From an uncultured Clostridia bacterium (lineage in GTDB: Bacteria > Bacillota > Clostridia > UBA1381), in assembly GCA_934454035.1 (NCBI GenBank), contig CAKSFY010000072.1, positions 1 to 10,630 on the forward strand: a stretch of DNA of 10,630 nucleotides. Reading direction: 5' to 3'. Under the pieces are notes generated by a model. It worked only from the letters and a program-made list of their open reading frames with translations, had not been told where the DNA came from and made no database searches. Position numbers and translations under genes: made by a program. Shown piece by piece: positions 1-7,624 of the stretch (the stretch's first letter is position 1; every line of letters starts with the position of its first letter).

Positions 1-142
1 CATCGTCGATTATCTGAGCGTAGATATGCTTAGAGCTTCTGAAAACATCCAGCCGAGGTCTCTCCGCCGTTCCGGAGATGTTCTTTCTTACTCTTGCATG
101 ACGTCTCAAACGTGCTACATTACTACTTTGTTTTTTAATCAT
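1..142 (-). CDS. rplR: 50S ribosomal protein L18, N-terminal part (cut by window edge)
   Basis: Large-subunit protein that binds 5S rRNA together with L5 and carries it into the central protuberance. The 47 visible codons begin MIKKQSSNVARLRRHARVRK and continue with the TAERPRLDVFRSSKHIYAQ stretch typical of L18: a basic RxRRHxRxRxxIxGT head, then PRLxVFRSxKHIYAQ. The ATG at 142-140 is preceded by an AAAGGAG ribosome binding site (plus-strand 153-159) and lies 18 nt after the rplF stop. It is the next gene expected in the spc operon. The C-terminal part lies beyond the left edge, so its integrity cannot be judged. Confidence 0.95.
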   Translation of the reverse strand, partial: MIKKQSSNVARLRRHARVRKNISGTAERPRLDVFRSSKHIYAQIIDD

Positions 143-160
143 TTAAGAACACTCCTTTCA

Positions 161-709
161 TTATTTCTTCTTGCCGCCTGCTTTACCCTCTTTGCGTCTG
201 ATTACCTCATCGACATACTTAATACCCTTGCCCTTATACGGCTCCGGCATTCTGAACTCTCTGATTTTAGCGGCTGTTTCTCCAACAACTTCCTTGTTGG
301 CGCCTTTTACGATAATCTGGTTGGGTGCAGGAACTTCCAATGTGATACCCTCTGCGGCTGTATACTCAACCGGATGAGAATAACCCAAACTCAATACCAA
401 TGTCTTGCCTTGCATCTGTGCTCTGTAACCAACACCGTTGATTTCGAGCTCTTTCTTGAAGCCTTCCGTTACGCCAACTACCATATTATTGATAAGTGTA
501 CGTGTCAGGCCGTGCAATGACTTGTGCATTTTATCTTCCGACGGACGCTCTACTGTGATTACGCCGTCATTTGATTTAATAATCATGTCGTGATGAAGTG
601 TTCTTGTAAGTGTTCCGTTAGGTCCCTTTACTGTCACTTCATTGTCTTTACCAATCTTTACATCAACTCCGGCAGGAATTGTGATCGGCAATCTACCAAT
701 TCTTGACAT
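161..709 (-). CDS. rplF: 50S ribosomal protein L6
   Basis: Large-subunit protein that binds 23S rRNA near the factor-binding region and the base of the L7/L12 stalk. The 182-residue product has the usual length and two tandem alpha/beta repeats. The N-terminal signature MSRIGRLPITIPAGV is at 1-15, and the C-terminal rRNA-binding signature PEPYKGKGIKY at 155-165, followed by a basic Lys/Arg-rich tail. The start has an AAGGAGG site just upstream. A 68-nt gap separates it from rpsH, and the next gene is rplR. Nothing unusual was seen in the protein. Confidence 0.98.
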   Translation of the reverse strand: MSRIGRLPITIPAGVDVKIGKDNEVTVKGPNGTLTRTLHHDMIIKSNDGVITVERPSEDKMHKSLHGLTRTLINNMVVGVTEGFKKELEINGVGYRAQMQGKTLVLSLGYSHPVEYTAAEGITLEVPAPNQIIVKGANKEVVGETAAKIREFRMPEPYKGKGIKYVDEVIRRKEGKAGGKKK

Positions 710-738
710 TTAAATGTCCTCCTTAACTTAAATTTACT

Positions 739-754
739 CTGCCGGTAAAGGCAG
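739..754. other. Small hairpin in the rpsH-rplF gap
   Basis: CTGCC at 739-743 pairs with GGCAG at 750-754 around a 6-nt loop in the 68-nt gap between rpsH and rplF. It lies upstream of the rplF ribosome binding site. It lacks a T-run in the transcribed direction, so it is not a clear terminator; it may be a processing or mRNA-stability element. Function unknown. Confidence 0.3.
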
Positions 755-777
755 GTTTTCAGTTTATTTTATCTTAA

Positions 778-1176
778 TTACCAGATGAATGCCAATACTT
801 CGCCGCCGATATTTTCTTTTCTTGCAGCTTTATCGGTCATTATACCCTTTGAAGTTGATATAATAGCGATACCCAAGCCTTTCAAAACTCTCGGCAGCTC
901 TTCAGCGCCTGCATAAATTCTGAGACCCGGCTTAGATACTCTCTTCAATCCGCTTATTACCCTTTCCTTTGACGGGCTGTACTTTAAAGCGATTCTTATA
1001 ACACCCTGCTTGCCGTCCTCAATGATTTGATAGCTCTTAATGTAACCCTCTTCATTAAGAATCTCGGCAATTGCTTTCTTCATATTTGAAGCAGGAATGT
1101 CAACTGTTTCATGTTTAGCAGAATTTGCGTTTCTGATACGAGTCAGCATATCTGCAATAGGATCAGTTATTTGCAT
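778..1176 (-). CDS. rpsH: 30S ribosomal protein S8
   Basis: Primary 16S rRNA-binding protein of the small subunit central domain. In Escherichia coli it is the autogenous regulator of the spc operon. The 132-residue product has the usual length. The N-terminal DPIADMLTRIRNA block is at 5-17 and the diagnostic C-terminal STSKGIMTDKAAR block at 107-119, ending in GGEVLAFIW. An AAGGAGGT ribosome binding site precedes the ATG. It follows rpsN and precedes rplF. Whether it autoregulates in this lineage cannot be told from the sequence; the E. coli-type S8 site in the L5 region was not looked for in detail. Confidence 0.98.
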   Translation of the reverse strand: MQITDPIADMLTRIRNANSAKHETVDIPASNMKKAIAEILNEEGYIKSYQIIEDGKQGVIRIALKYSPSKERVISGLKRVSKPGLRIYAGAEELPRVLKGLGIAIISTSKGIMTDKAARKENIGGEVLAFIW

Positions 1177-1216
1177 TAAATTTACCTCCTTCCGAATTCT
1201 GTAGGAAACTTGTATT

Positions 1217-1402
1217 TTACCAGCTTGCTTTCTTCACGCCGGGGATTTGACCTTTGTAAGCCAATTCTCTGAAGCAGATACGGCAGATGCCGAACTTTCT
1301 CAAATAAGCGTGAGGTCTGCCGCAGATTTTGCATCTGGTGTAGCCTTGTGTTGAATACTTAGGCTTTCTCTGCTGCTTTATAACCATAGATTTTTTTGCC
1401 AT
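1217..1402 (-). CDS. rpsN: 30S ribosomal protein S14, type Z (zinc-binding)
   Basis: Small-subunit head protein that binds the 3' domain of 16S rRNA. The 61-residue product is the short, zinc-binding (C+) form, with cysteines at 24, 27, 40 and 43 arranged CxxC...CxxC (CKIC and CRIC). The longer cysteine-free S14 of about 89-101 residues is replaced under zinc limitation in some Bacillota by a second gene elsewhere. The C-terminus IPGVKKASW is typical. It lies between rplE and rpsH, with an AAGGAGG ribosome binding site. The symbol rpsZ is also used for this form. Confidence 0.97.
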   Translation of the reverse strand: MAKKSMVIKQQRKPKYSTQGYTRCKICGRPHAYLRKFGICRICFRELAYKGQIPGVKKASW

Positions 1403-1417
1403 GATTTATCCTCCTTC

Positions 1418-1957
1418 TTAACTGCGGAACGGAGCGCCCATCAGTGAAAGCATTTCACGAGCTTCTTCGTCTGTTTTCGCAGTTGTAACGACAATAATAT
1501 CCATACCTCTGATTTTATCAATCTTGTCATAATCGATTTCCGGGAAAATCAACTGCTCTTTAATACCCAAAGAGTAGTTTCCTCTTCCGTCAAAGGAATT
1601 CGGGTTAATACCGCGGAAGTCACGTACACGCGGCAGTGCGATATTAAACAATCTATCTAAGAACTCATACATTTTATCAGCTCTCAATGTTACCTTGCAG
1701 CCTATGTTCATGCCTTCTCTCAGTTTAAAGTTAGCAACTGACTTTCTTGCCTTTGTAACAACCGGTCTCTGACCTGTGATTGCTGCCAAATCGCTCATAG
1801 CTGCATCGATAACTTTCGGATTTTCTCTAGCATCGCCCAATCCGATATTGATTACTATTTTCTCAAGCTTCGGAATTTGCATGCTGCTTTTGTAGCCGAA
1901 CTTTGTCATCAAAGCGGGAGCTACTTCTTGATTATATTTATCTTGCATTCTGGACAT
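1418..1957 (-). CDS. rplE: 50S ribosomal protein L5
   Basis: 5S rRNA-binding protein of the central protuberance that contacts the P-site tRNA. The 179-residue product has the standard length. Signatures are IPKLEKIVINIG at 28-39, ITGQRP at 60-65, the KARKSVANFKLREG stretch at 69-82, SFDGRGNYSLGI at 121-132 and FPEI at 138-141. The GGAGG lies about 12 nt before the chosen ATG, slightly long. The internal ATG at codon 4 would be further still, so the first ATG is preferred. The gene sits between rplX and rpsN as in other Gram-positive spc operons. Confidence 0.98.
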   Translation of the reverse strand: MSRMQDKYNQEVAPALMTKFGYKSSMQIPKLEKIVINIGLGDARENPKVIDAAMSDLAAITGQRPVVTKARKSVANFKLREGMNIGCKVTLRADKMYEFLDRLFNIALPRVRDFRGINPNSFDGRGNYSLGIKEQLIFPEIDYDKIDKIRGMDIIVVTTAKTDEEAREMLSLMGAPFRS

Positions 1958-1985
1958 TGTATGAATTTACCTCCTCTCACAAAAA

Positions 1986-2309
1986 TCAGTCATTATAGAC
2001 TTCTTGACACTTTTTGCAGTATCTTGCCTTTGAACCGTCCTCCAAAACCTTGACGCCGGTTCTTGCAGGCTTTCCGCACTTGGAGCATACTCTCAATACA
2101 TTTGATGCATCAATCGGAGCTTCCATGTGAAGAATACCGCTTTCCTGTCCCTGCACTCTTGCTTTCTGGTGTTTTTTTACCATAGCTACGCCTTCAACAA
2201 TAACTCTGCCTGTTTCGGGAATTGCAGTGACAACTTTTCCTTGTTTACCTTTATCCTTGCCGGAAATTACCTCAACGAGGTCTCCGCGCTTTACATGTAA
2301 CTTTTTCAT
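1986..2309 (-). CDS. rplX: 50S ribosomal protein L24 with C-terminal zinc-ribbon cysteines
   Basis: Early assembly-initiator protein of the large subunit that binds the 5' domain of 23S rRNA near the exit tunnel. The 107-residue product starts with a KOW domain (HVKRGDLVEVISGKDKGKQG, about residues 5-24). Near the C-terminus are two CxxC pairs, C75/C78 and C98/C101, the C+ arrangement seen in many Bacillota L24 proteins; zinc binding is inferred. Its AAGGAGGTG ribosome binding site overlaps the rplN stop codon (TAAGGAGG), suggesting translational coupling with rplN. Confidence 0.97.
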   Translation of the reverse strand: MKKLHVKRGDLVEVISGKDKGKQGKVVTAIPETGRVIVEGVAMVKKHQKARVQGQESGILHMEAPIDASNVLRVCSKCGKPARTGVKVLEDGSKARYCKKCQEVYND

Positions 2310-2324
2310 CTTGTCTGCACCTCC

Positions 2325-2693
2325 TTACAAAACTTCGGGAGCCAATGACAATATCTTCATGTACTCTTTATCTCTGAGCTCTCTTGCTACAGGCCCGAAA
2401 ATACGTGTACCTCTCGGATTCTTGTCATCTCTTACTATAACAGCTGCATTCTCGTCGAAACGAATGTACGAACCGTCCGGACGTCTTGTCTCTTTTACAG
2501 TTCTTACAACAACAGCCTTAACTACATCACCTTTTTTTACAACGCCGCCCGGTGTTGCTTTTTTAACAGAGCAAATTATTTCATCACCGACAGCTGCATA
2601 TCTTTTCTTGGAGCCGCCCATAACACGGATACACATTACTTCCTTTGCGCCTGTGTTATCTGCAACCTTCAAGAGTGTTTGTTGCTGGATCAT
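2325..2693 (-). CDS. rplN: 50S ribosomal protein L14
   Basis: Large-subunit interface protein that binds 23S rRNA and contributes to an intersubunit bridge. The 122-residue product has exactly the usual bacterial length. Signatures are MIQQQTLLKVADNTGAKEV at the start, ENAAVIVRD at 81-89 and PRGTRIFGPVARELR at 93-107. An AAGGAGG site lies shortly upstream of the ATG. The stop codon overlaps the ribosome binding site of rplX. It lies between rpsQ and rplX, the canonical position at the head of the spc gene group. I saw no separate promoter or terminator before it, so it is probably co-transcribed with the S10 genes. Confidence 0.98.
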   Translation of the reverse strand: MIQQQTLLKVADNTGAKEVMCIRVMGGSKKRYAAVGDEIICSVKKATPGGVVKKGDVVKAVVVRTVKETRRPDGSYIRFDENAAVIVRDDKNPRGTRIFGPVARELRDKEYMKILSLAPEVL

Positions 2694-2725
2694 GTTTTCT
2701 CCTCCTTCCCGGCAAACAGTACCAG

Positions 2726-2983
2726 TTACTGTGCCTTTTCTACAATCTCAACCAATCTCCATCTTTTGTCCTTGGACAACGGTCTGGTTTCCATAACCTT
2801 TACCTTATCGCCTTTAGCGCAGATATTTTCTTCATCATGTGCTTTCAGCTTATAGGTTCTTTTTACAACTTTTCCATAAAGCGGATGCTTTACACTATAT
2901 TCAATTGCAACAACAATAGTCTTATCCATCTTATTGCTGATTACTTTACCGATTTTCACTTTACGGCTGTTTCTCTCTGCCAT
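2726..2983 (-). CDS. rpsQ: 30S ribosomal protein S17
   Basis: Primary 16S rRNA-binding protein with an OB-fold, acting in the small-subunit body. The 85-residue product has the usual length. The KMDKTIVV motif is at 18-25, HPLYGK at 33-38, and the GDKVKVMETRPLSKDKRWRL block at 58-77. The ribosome binding site AAAGGAGG lies 9 nt before the ATG. A 46-nt gap separates it from rpmC, where no structure was recognised. It is the last gene of the classical S10 group, before rplN. Confidence 0.98.
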   Translation of the reverse strand: MAERNSRKVKIGKVISNKMDKTIVVAIEYSVKHPLYGKVVKRTYKLKAHDEENICAKGDKVKVMETRPLSKDKRWRLVEIVEKAQ

Positions 2984-3029
2984 ATTAGTGGTCCTCCTTT
3001 CAAAAATTTAGAATTGTTTTGACGTTCTG

Positions 3030-3233
3030 TTATATTGCCGAACCTTCTGCTTCTCTTTCATGAATGATGGTTTTGATACGAGCGATAGTTTTCTTAACGT
3101 CGCCAATTCTCTGAGGATTTTCCAATTGGTTTATAGCGTTTTGAAATCTCAGGTTGAATAATTCCTTTTTGCACTCTGCGAGCTTTTCGGTTAATTCAAC
3201 TGATGATAATTCTCTAAGCTCATTTACTTTCAT
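3030..3233 (-). CDS. rpmC: 50S ribosomal protein L29
   Basis: Small helical protein at the exit of the large-subunit peptide tunnel, next to L23; part of the docking site for trigger factor and SRP. The 67-residue product shows the coiled helical pattern and the LFNLRFQ signature at 25-31, with the ARIKTIIHERE end helix. It starts only 2 nt after the rplP stop, and its weak ribosome binding site (GAGGATGG) lies inside the rplP coding sequence, which implies translational coupling to rplP. Confidence 0.97.
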   Translation of the reverse strand: MKVNELRELSSVELTEKLAECKKELFNLRFQNAINQLENPQRIGDVKKTIARIKTIIHEREAEGSAI

Positions 3234-3235
3234 TC

Positions 3236-3658
3236 TTATTCACCATCCTCTGCTTCACGTTTTACGAATTTACACTTTACGGGGAGCTTGTGCATAGCAA
3301 GACGAAGAGCCTCGCGTGCTACTTCTTCCGATACGCCGCCGATTTCGAACATTACTCTGCCCGGCTTAACTACAGCTACCCAGTATTCGGGGCTACCTTT
3401 ACCTGAACCCATTCGAGTTTCGGCAGGTTTTTGTGTTATCGGCTTATCAGGGAATATCTTAATCCAAACCTGACCGCCTCTTTTTGTATATCTTGTCATT
3501 GCAATACGGGCTGCCTCAATCTGTCTTGAAGTAATCCATGAAGGCTCAAGTGCCTGCAAGCCGTATTCGCCGTTCGATACAACGTTGCCGCGTGTTGCCT
3601 TTCCCTTCATTCTGCCGCGCATTACTTTTCTGTGTTTAACTCTTTTAGGTAACAACAT
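3236..3658 (-). CDS. rplP: 50S ribosomal protein L16
   Basis: Large-subunit protein near the A site and peptidyl-transferase centre that helps position aminoacyl-tRNA. The 140-residue product shows MLLPKRVKHRK at the start and the highly conserved TRMGSGKG block at 81-88 followed by PEYWVAVVKPGRVMFEI. Arg82 sits in the loop near the peptidyl-transferase centre that is hydroxylated in E. coli. The ATG is 2 nt after the rpsC stop, with its GGGAGG site inside the end of rpsC, so it is probably coupled to rpsC. Confidence 0.98.
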   Translation of the reverse strand: MLLPKRVKHRKVMRGRMKGKATRGNVVSNGEYGLQALEPSWITSRQIEAARIAMTRYTKRGGQVWIKIFPDKPITQKPAETRMGSGKGSPEYWVAVVKPGRVMFEIGGVSEEVAREALRLAMHKLPVKCKFVKREAEDGE

Positions 3659-3660
3659 GA

Positions 3661-4362
3661 TTATCTGCCTCCCTTCGGTCTTCTGGCAGGGCGTTCACGA
3701 CGCTGTCTGGGTTCTTCTTCTGTTTTTCTGTTATCATGAAGAACCTCGCCCTTATAAATCCAAACCTTAACTCCGAGCTTACCATAGGTTGTATCAGCTT
3801 CGGCAAAGCCGTAGTCGATATCAGCTCTTAAAGTCTGCAGAGGAATTGTACCCTCGTGATACTGCTCTGTTCTTGCGATTTCGGCACCGCCTACACGACC
3901 CGATACGCTTGTTTTGATACCCTTAACGCCAAGTCTCATTGCTCTGCCCATAACCTGCTTCATAGCACGTCTGAACGAGATTCTCTTTTCGAGCTGAGCT
4001 GCAATATTCTCAGCAACCAACTGAGCGTTTGTATCCGGCTGTCTTACTTCCATGATATTGATATTAACATTTGTGGAAGTCATTTTCTCAAGCTGAGCTT
4101 TGATTTTGTCAATTTCCGAACCTGCTTTACCGATAATGAAGCCCGGTTTAGCTGCATGAATTGTAACAAAAATCTTATTCTGTTTACGCTCAATTACGAT
4201 TTTTGCAACTCCTGCGTCATAGCAAGCTTTTTTGACAAATTTTCTGATATTGTAATCTTCAACCAACTGGTCTCCGAAATTTCTCTTTCCTGCAATCCAC
4301 TTAGAATCCCAATCTTTAATGATTCCGACTCTTAAGCCATGAGGATTAACTTTTTGACCCAT
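3661..4362 (-). CDS. rpsC: 30S ribosomal protein S3
   Basis: Small-subunit head protein at the mRNA entry channel, implicated in mRNA helicase activity and fidelity. The 233-residue product starts MGQKVNPHGLRVGI and contains a type II KH domain whose GxxG loop is G78-K79-A80-G81. The conserved C-terminal domain (GVKGIKTSVSGRVGGAEIAR) follows, then a basic tail rich in Arg, Pro and Glu (about residues 211-233), which varies among species. An AAGGAGGT site precedes the ATG. It overlaps no neighbour but is only 2 nt from rplP. Confidence 0.98.
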   Translation of the reverse strand: MGQKVNPHGLRVGIIKDWDSKWIAGKRNFGDQLVEDYNIRKFVKKACYDAGVAKIVIERKQNKIFVTIHAAKPGFIIGKAGSEIDKIKAQLEKMTSTNVNINIMEVRQPDTNAQLVAENIAAQLEKRISFRRAMKQVMGRAMRLGVKGIKTSVSGRVGGAEIARTEQYHEGTIPLQTLRADIDYGFAEADTTYGKLGVKVWIYKGEVLHDNRKTEEEPRQRRERPARRPKGGR

Positions 4363-4385
4363 TAGGAATACCTCCTTCTTCTAAA

Positions 4386-4721
4386 TTATTCTTTTTCCTT
4401 TAATACTAAAGTAATATGGCTTGTTCTCTTCAAAATTCTGAACGCTCTGCCCTGTGCTCTCGGTCTTACTCTCTTGAGTGTGGGGCCCTGTGTTGCGTAA
4501 CATTCCGAAATATATAATTCGTTTACATCCATATTATGATTGTTTGCTGCATTGGCAATTGCTGATGCCAATAATTTTTCCAAATACTCGCTTGCAGCTT
4601 TCGGTGTATTTTTCAATATACCCATAGCAACTCCGACCGGTTTGTTTCTTATTAAATCAAGAACGATTTTAACCTTTCTCGGAGAGATGCGCGCATATCT
4701 TAAAGTTGCACGTGCTTCCAT
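4386..4721 (-). CDS. rplV: 50S ribosomal protein L22
   Basis: Large-subunit protein whose beta-hairpin lines the nascent-peptide tunnel near the macrolide site. The 111-residue product has ARISPRKVKIVLDLIR at 10-25 and the tunnel hairpin/C-terminal block RPRAQGRAFRI at 86-96. No insertion or deletion in the hairpin is evident by eye. The AAAGGAGG ribosome binding site lies a few bases upstream. There is a 50-nt gap to rpsS with no obvious structure. Position between rpsS and rpsC is canonical. Confidence 0.98.
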   Translation of the reverse strand: MEARATLRYARISPRKVKIVLDLIRNKPVGVAMGILKNTPKAASEYLEKLLASAIANAANNHNMDVNELYISECYATQGPTLKRVRPRAQGRAFRILKRTSHITLVLKEKE

Positions 4722-4771
4722 GTTATGGACTCCTCCTTTCGACTGTCTGTCTTAGAAAATTTCTATAATCA

Positions 4772-5044
4772 TTATTTAGAAGTTTTAGCTCCTGCGTGAC
4801 CCTTGAAGGTTCTTGTCGGAGCAAACTCGCCCAATCTGTGACCTACCATATCCTCGCTTATGAATACAGGGACATGCTTTCTGCCGTCATGAACAGCGAT
4901 TGTATGACCTACCATTTCGGGGAAGATAGTAGAGGCTCTTGACCAAGTCTTAACAACCTTTTTTTCGTTAGCGGCATTCATTGCGTCAATTCTTGACATC
5001 AGGCGCTCTTCGACGAAAGGTCCTTTTTTAAGTGATCTACCCAT
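4772..5044 (-). CDS. rpsS: 30S ribosomal protein S19
   Basis: Small-subunit head protein that forms a complex with S13 and contacts the large subunit (bridge B1a) and the A-site tRNA. The 90-residue product starts MGRSLKKGPFV and carries the near-invariant TWSRASTIFPEMVGHT block at 33-48, then GRKHVPVFISEDMVGHRLGE. An AAAGGAGG site precedes the ATG. A 60-nt gap separates it from rplB. Nothing unusual was noticed. Confidence 0.98.
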   Translation of the reverse strand: MGRSLKKGPFVEERLMSRIDAMNAANEKKVVKTWSRASTIFPEMVGHTIAVHDGRKHVPVFISEDMVGHRLGEFAPTRTFKGHAGAKTSK

Positions 5045-5104
5045 TTTGTATTTCCTCCTTTCGGAATACGGTTAATATAACAAATTATTGCCGATAAGCT
5101 TTCA

Positions 5105-5938
5105 TTATTTAGTGTTTCTTCTCTTAACAATGAACTTATCTGTCTTATTCTTTTTCTTTCTGGTCTTGTAACCGAGAGCCGGTTTACCCCAAGGAGTAAC
5201 AGGCGCGGGACGACCGATAGGTGACTTACCTTCACCACCGCCGTGCGGATGGTCATTCGGGTTCATTACAACACCGCGGACTGTAGGTCTCCAACCCATG
5301 TGACGTTTTCTTCCGGCTTTACCGATAGATACGTTCTCATGCTGCTGATTGCCTACGACACCGATTGTTGCTTTGCATTCCATGCGAATCATACGAACTT
5401 CGCCCGACGGCAAACGAACCTGAGCATAATCGCCCTCTTTTGCCATAAGCTGAGCGCTGTTTCCTGCCGAACGAACAAGCTGTCCGCCCTTGCCCGGATA
5501 CAATTCGATGTTGTGAATCAAAGTACCGACCGGAATATCACGGATAAACAAAGCGTTACCCGGCTTAATATCTGCGCCTTCGCCCGATACTACAACGTCG
5601 CCGTCTGTAAGACCGAGAGGAGCAATGATATATGCCTTTGTTCCGTCTTCGTATTGAATCAAAGCGATGTTTGCGCTTCTGTTAGGATCGTATTCGATAC
5701 CGATTACAGTTGCGGGCATACCGTCTTTGTTTCTCTTAAAATCAATGATTCTGTATTTTCTTCTGTTACCGCCGCCTCTGTGACGAACAGTAATTCTGCC
5801 GTATGAGTTTCTACCTGCATTCTTCTTAATCGAATCAAGCAACGAACGCTCCGGAGTAGCCTTTGTGATTTCAGCAAAATCCGAAACAGTCATAAATCTT
5901 CTTGCAGGAGAAGTAGGCTTAAATTTTCTTATAGCCAT
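5105..5938 (-). CDS. rplB: 50S ribosomal protein L2
   Basis: Large, highly conserved 23S rRNA-binding protein needed for subunit association and peptidyl-transferase activity. I choose the ATG at 5938, giving 277 residues beginning MAIRKFKPTSPARR, as in other L2 proteins. The in-frame GTG at 5947 overlaps the AAGGAG ribosome binding site itself and is rejected. From the ATG, the NPNDHPHGGGEGK block with the conserved histidine loop near the peptidyl-transferase centre is at about 226-238, followed by SPIGRPAPVTPWGKPALG. A 98-nt gap containing two hairpins precedes it. Confidence 0.98.
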   Translation of the reverse strand: MAIRKFKPTSPARRFMTVSDFAEITKATPERSLLDSIKKNAGRNSYGRITVRHRGGGNRRKYRIIDFKRNKDGMPATVIGIEYDPNRSANIALIQYEDGTKAYIIAPLGLTDGDVVVSGEGADIKPGNALFIRDIPVGTLIHNIELYPGKGGQLVRSAGNSAQLMAKEGDYAQVRLPSGEVRMIRMECKATIGVVGNQQHENVSIGKAGRKRHMGWRPTVRGVVMNPNDHPHGGGEGKSPIGRPAPVTPWGKPALGYKTRKKKNKTDKFIVKRRNTK

Positions 5939-5967
5939 TGTTTTCACTCCTTAATTACTATTTAAAA

Positions 5968-5986
5968 AGCTTTTTTCTAAAAAGCT
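5968..5986 (-). promoter_or_regulatory. AT-rich hairpin upstream of rplB, attenuator-like
   Basis: AGCTTTT at 5968-5974 pairs with AAAAGCT at 5980-5986 around a 5-nt loop. In the transcribed (minus) direction the right arm ends ...AAAAGCTTTTT, so the stem runs into a short U-run like a weak intrinsic terminator. The rplB ribosome binding site follows closely. Because the downstream genes are essential, it cannot be a full terminator; an attenuator or processing site is a guess. Almost the same hairpin occurs at 7696-7714. Confidence 0.45.
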
Positions 5987-5988
5987 CC

Positions 5989-6024
5989 CGGCACCATCCC
6001 TGCCTCATATACAAGCCCGTGCCG
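5989..6024 (-). promoter_or_regulatory. CGGCAC/GTGCCG stem-loop in the rplW-rplB gap
   Basis: CGGCAC at 5989-5994 pairs with GTGCCG at 6019-6024, enclosing a 24-nt loop. It lies immediately 5' (in mRNA sense) of the AGCTTTT hairpin at 5968-5986, so the two stems stack across a gap of 2 nt. The 98-nt gap between rplW and rplB is long for this otherwise tight operon, which supports a role for the structured RNA. The role itself is unknown. Confidence 0.4.
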
Positions 6025-6036
6025 TTATTTGTTTAA

Positions 6037-6342
6037 TTACATCTCGAAGAATTCAATAGTTTTGCTTCCGGGCTTCAAAGTAACGATAGCCTTTTTCCAA
6101 GACGGTCTTCTGCCTTGAGTTCTGCCCATTCTCTTAACCTTGCCTTCAACACGCATTGTATTAACTGCCGCAACCTGTACGCCGAAGATTTCTTCAACAG
6201 CCTTTTTGATTTCAACCTTGTTTGCGCAAGTGCAAACTTCAAATGTGTATCTGTTGATTTGGTTTCCCTCTCTGTCAAATACAGGCTCCATGCTGCGTTC
6301 GGAGATGATTGGTCTTCTGATAATATCGTGTGCGAATGTCAT
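6037..6342 (-). CDS. rplW: 50S ribosomal protein L23
   Basis: 23S rRNA-binding protein at the peptide tunnel exit, the docking site for trigger factor and SRP. From the ATG at 6342 the product is 101 residues starting MTFAHDIIRRPIISERS, with the family's VEIKKAVEEIFGVQVAAVNTM core and the basic GRRPSWKKAIVTLKPG loop. An in-frame TTG at 6348 is possible, but GAGGAGGTG lies 8 nt before the ATG, which therefore is preferred. This ATG overlaps the rplD stop (TAATG, sharing one base), implying translational coupling. Confidence 0.97.
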   Translation of the reverse strand: MTFAHDIIRRPIISERSMEPVFDREGNQINRYTFEVCTCANKVEIKKAVEEIFGVQVAAVNTMRVEGKVKRMGRTQGRRPSWKKAIVTLKPGSKTIEFFEM

Positions 6343-6965
6343 TAGCAAAGCACCTCCTCAATTTTGGCAACTGCCTCTTTTGAAATAACAAGCTTATCAT
6401 GCTTTAATATTTCGTATGTGTTCATAACTCCGACATATGTGGGAGTAACGCCCTTGATATTTCTTGCTGATTTGTAAACGTTTTCGTCACATTCAGCAGT
6501 TACTATCAAAGCTTTTGTATCGATTTCAAGACCCTTGAGAAGCTTAGCAATTGCTGCAGTTTTAATCTCCTCCATCTTCAAATCCTCGATAACAAAAATT
6601 TCATATGCTTCATATTTAGCGGAAAGTGCAGATTTAAGTGCAATCTTCTTAACTTTCTTATTAACGCTATATCTGTAATCACGGGGTTTGGGACCTAATG
6701 CAACGCCGCCGCCTGTCCATTGAGGAGCGCGGATACTTCCCTGTCTTGCACGGCCTGTTCCCTTCTGACGCCAGGGCTTGATTCCGCCGCCGCGTACTTC
6801 TGTACGAGTCTTTGTACTCTGTGTGCCCTGTCTTTGGTTTGCAAGATAATTAACAACTACCTGATGCAAAACCGCTTTATTCACTTCAGCTGCAAAAATC
6901 GAATCGCTGACTTCCATTGAGCCGACCTTTGCGCCTTCCATGTTATATACAGCTACTGTAGGCAT
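6342..6965 (-). CDS. rplD: 50S ribosomal protein L4
   Basis: Early-assembly 23S rRNA protein whose extended loop lines the peptide tunnel. In E. coli it also represses its own S10 operon by acting on the mRNA leader. The 207-residue product carries the conserved loop at about 54-97 (RTEVRGGGIKPWRQKGTGRA, then RQGSIRAPQWTGGG), followed by the alpha/beta core. An AAAGGAGG site lies just upstream of the ATG at 6965. It ends in a TAATG overlap with rplW. It is a candidate regulator of the long leader before rpsJ; that link is inference only. Confidence 0.98.
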   Translation of the reverse strand: MPTVAVYNMEGAKVGSMEVSDSIFAAEVNKAVLHQVVVNYLANQRQGTQSTKTRTEVRGGGIKPWRQKGTGRARQGSIRAPQWTGGGVALGPKPRDYRYSVNKKVKKIALKSALSAKYEAYEIFVIEDLKMEEIKTAAIAKLLKGLEIDTKALIVTAECDENVYKSARNIKGVTPTYVGVMNTYEILKHDKLVISKEAVAKIEEVLC

Positions 6966-6994
6966 AGCTTATTCCTCCTTTCCTATAAACCCGA

Positions 6995-7624
6995 TTAAGC
7001 TTTTACGTTGTTTCTGATTGTAACAAGTCCGCCCTTTGCTCCGGGTACTGCACCCTTTAAGAGAATGAGGTTGTTTTCAGCGTCAACCTTTACAACTTCC
7101 AAATTCTGAACCGTTACCCTTACAACACCCATGTGTCCCGGAAGCTTCTTACCCTTCATAACTCTACCGGGGTTAGAGCAAGCTCCCATCGAACCCGAGC
7201 CTCTGTGATAGCCCGAACCGTGAGCCATAGGACCTCTGTGCAAGCCCCATCTCTTCATAGGACCTGCGAAGCCTTTACCTTTGCTGATGCCTGTAACATC
7301 AATCTTTTCGCCGGCTTCAAATGCGTCAGCCTTGATTTCGTCTCCGACATTGAGAGAAGCACAATCGTCAAGTCTGAACTCTTTCAAATACTTTTTGCAA
7401 GCTGTGTCAGCCTTAGCAAAGTGACCTTTCTGCGGCTTGTTAAGAGCCTTGTCCTTTACCTCGCCGAAACCGACCTGAACAGCTTCGTAACCGTCATTGT
7501 CAACAGTTTTCTTTTGCACAACAGTGCAAGGACCTGCAGCAATTACCGTAACCGGAATTACTTTTCCGTCTTCGGCAAAAATCTGCGTCATTCCGAGCTT
7601 TGTGCCTAAAATTGCTTTTTTCAT
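6995..7624 (-). CDS. rplC: 50S ribosomal protein L3
   Basis: Early-assembly 23S rRNA-binding protein whose central extension reaches the peptidyl-transferase centre. I choose the ATG at 7624: AAAGGA lies 9 nt upstream, and the product (209 residues, MKKAILGTKLGMTQIF) matches the family start and length. In-frame ATGs at 7633 and 7642 either abut that site or have none. The conserved block TGISKGKGFAGPMKRW is at 111-126 and the LPGHMG block at 161-166. The 146-nt gap from rpsJ is structured. Confidence 0.97.
   Translation of the reverse strand: MKKAILGTKLGMTQIFAEDGKVIPVTVIAAGPCTVVQKKTVDNDGYEAVQVGFGEVKDKALNKPQKGHFAKADTACKKYLKEFRLDDCASLNVGDEIKADAFEAGEKIDVTGISKGKGFAGPMKRWGLHRGPMAHGSGYHRGSGSMGACSNPGRVMKGKKLPGHMGVVRVTVQNLEVVKVDAENNLILLKGAVPGAKGGLVTIRNNVKA

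Noticed and set aside
5939..5947. GTG start for rplB three codons upstream of the ATG
   Set aside because: The GTG overlaps the Shine-Dalgarno AAGGAG; the ATG at 5938 has correct spacing and gives the conserved MAIRK start.
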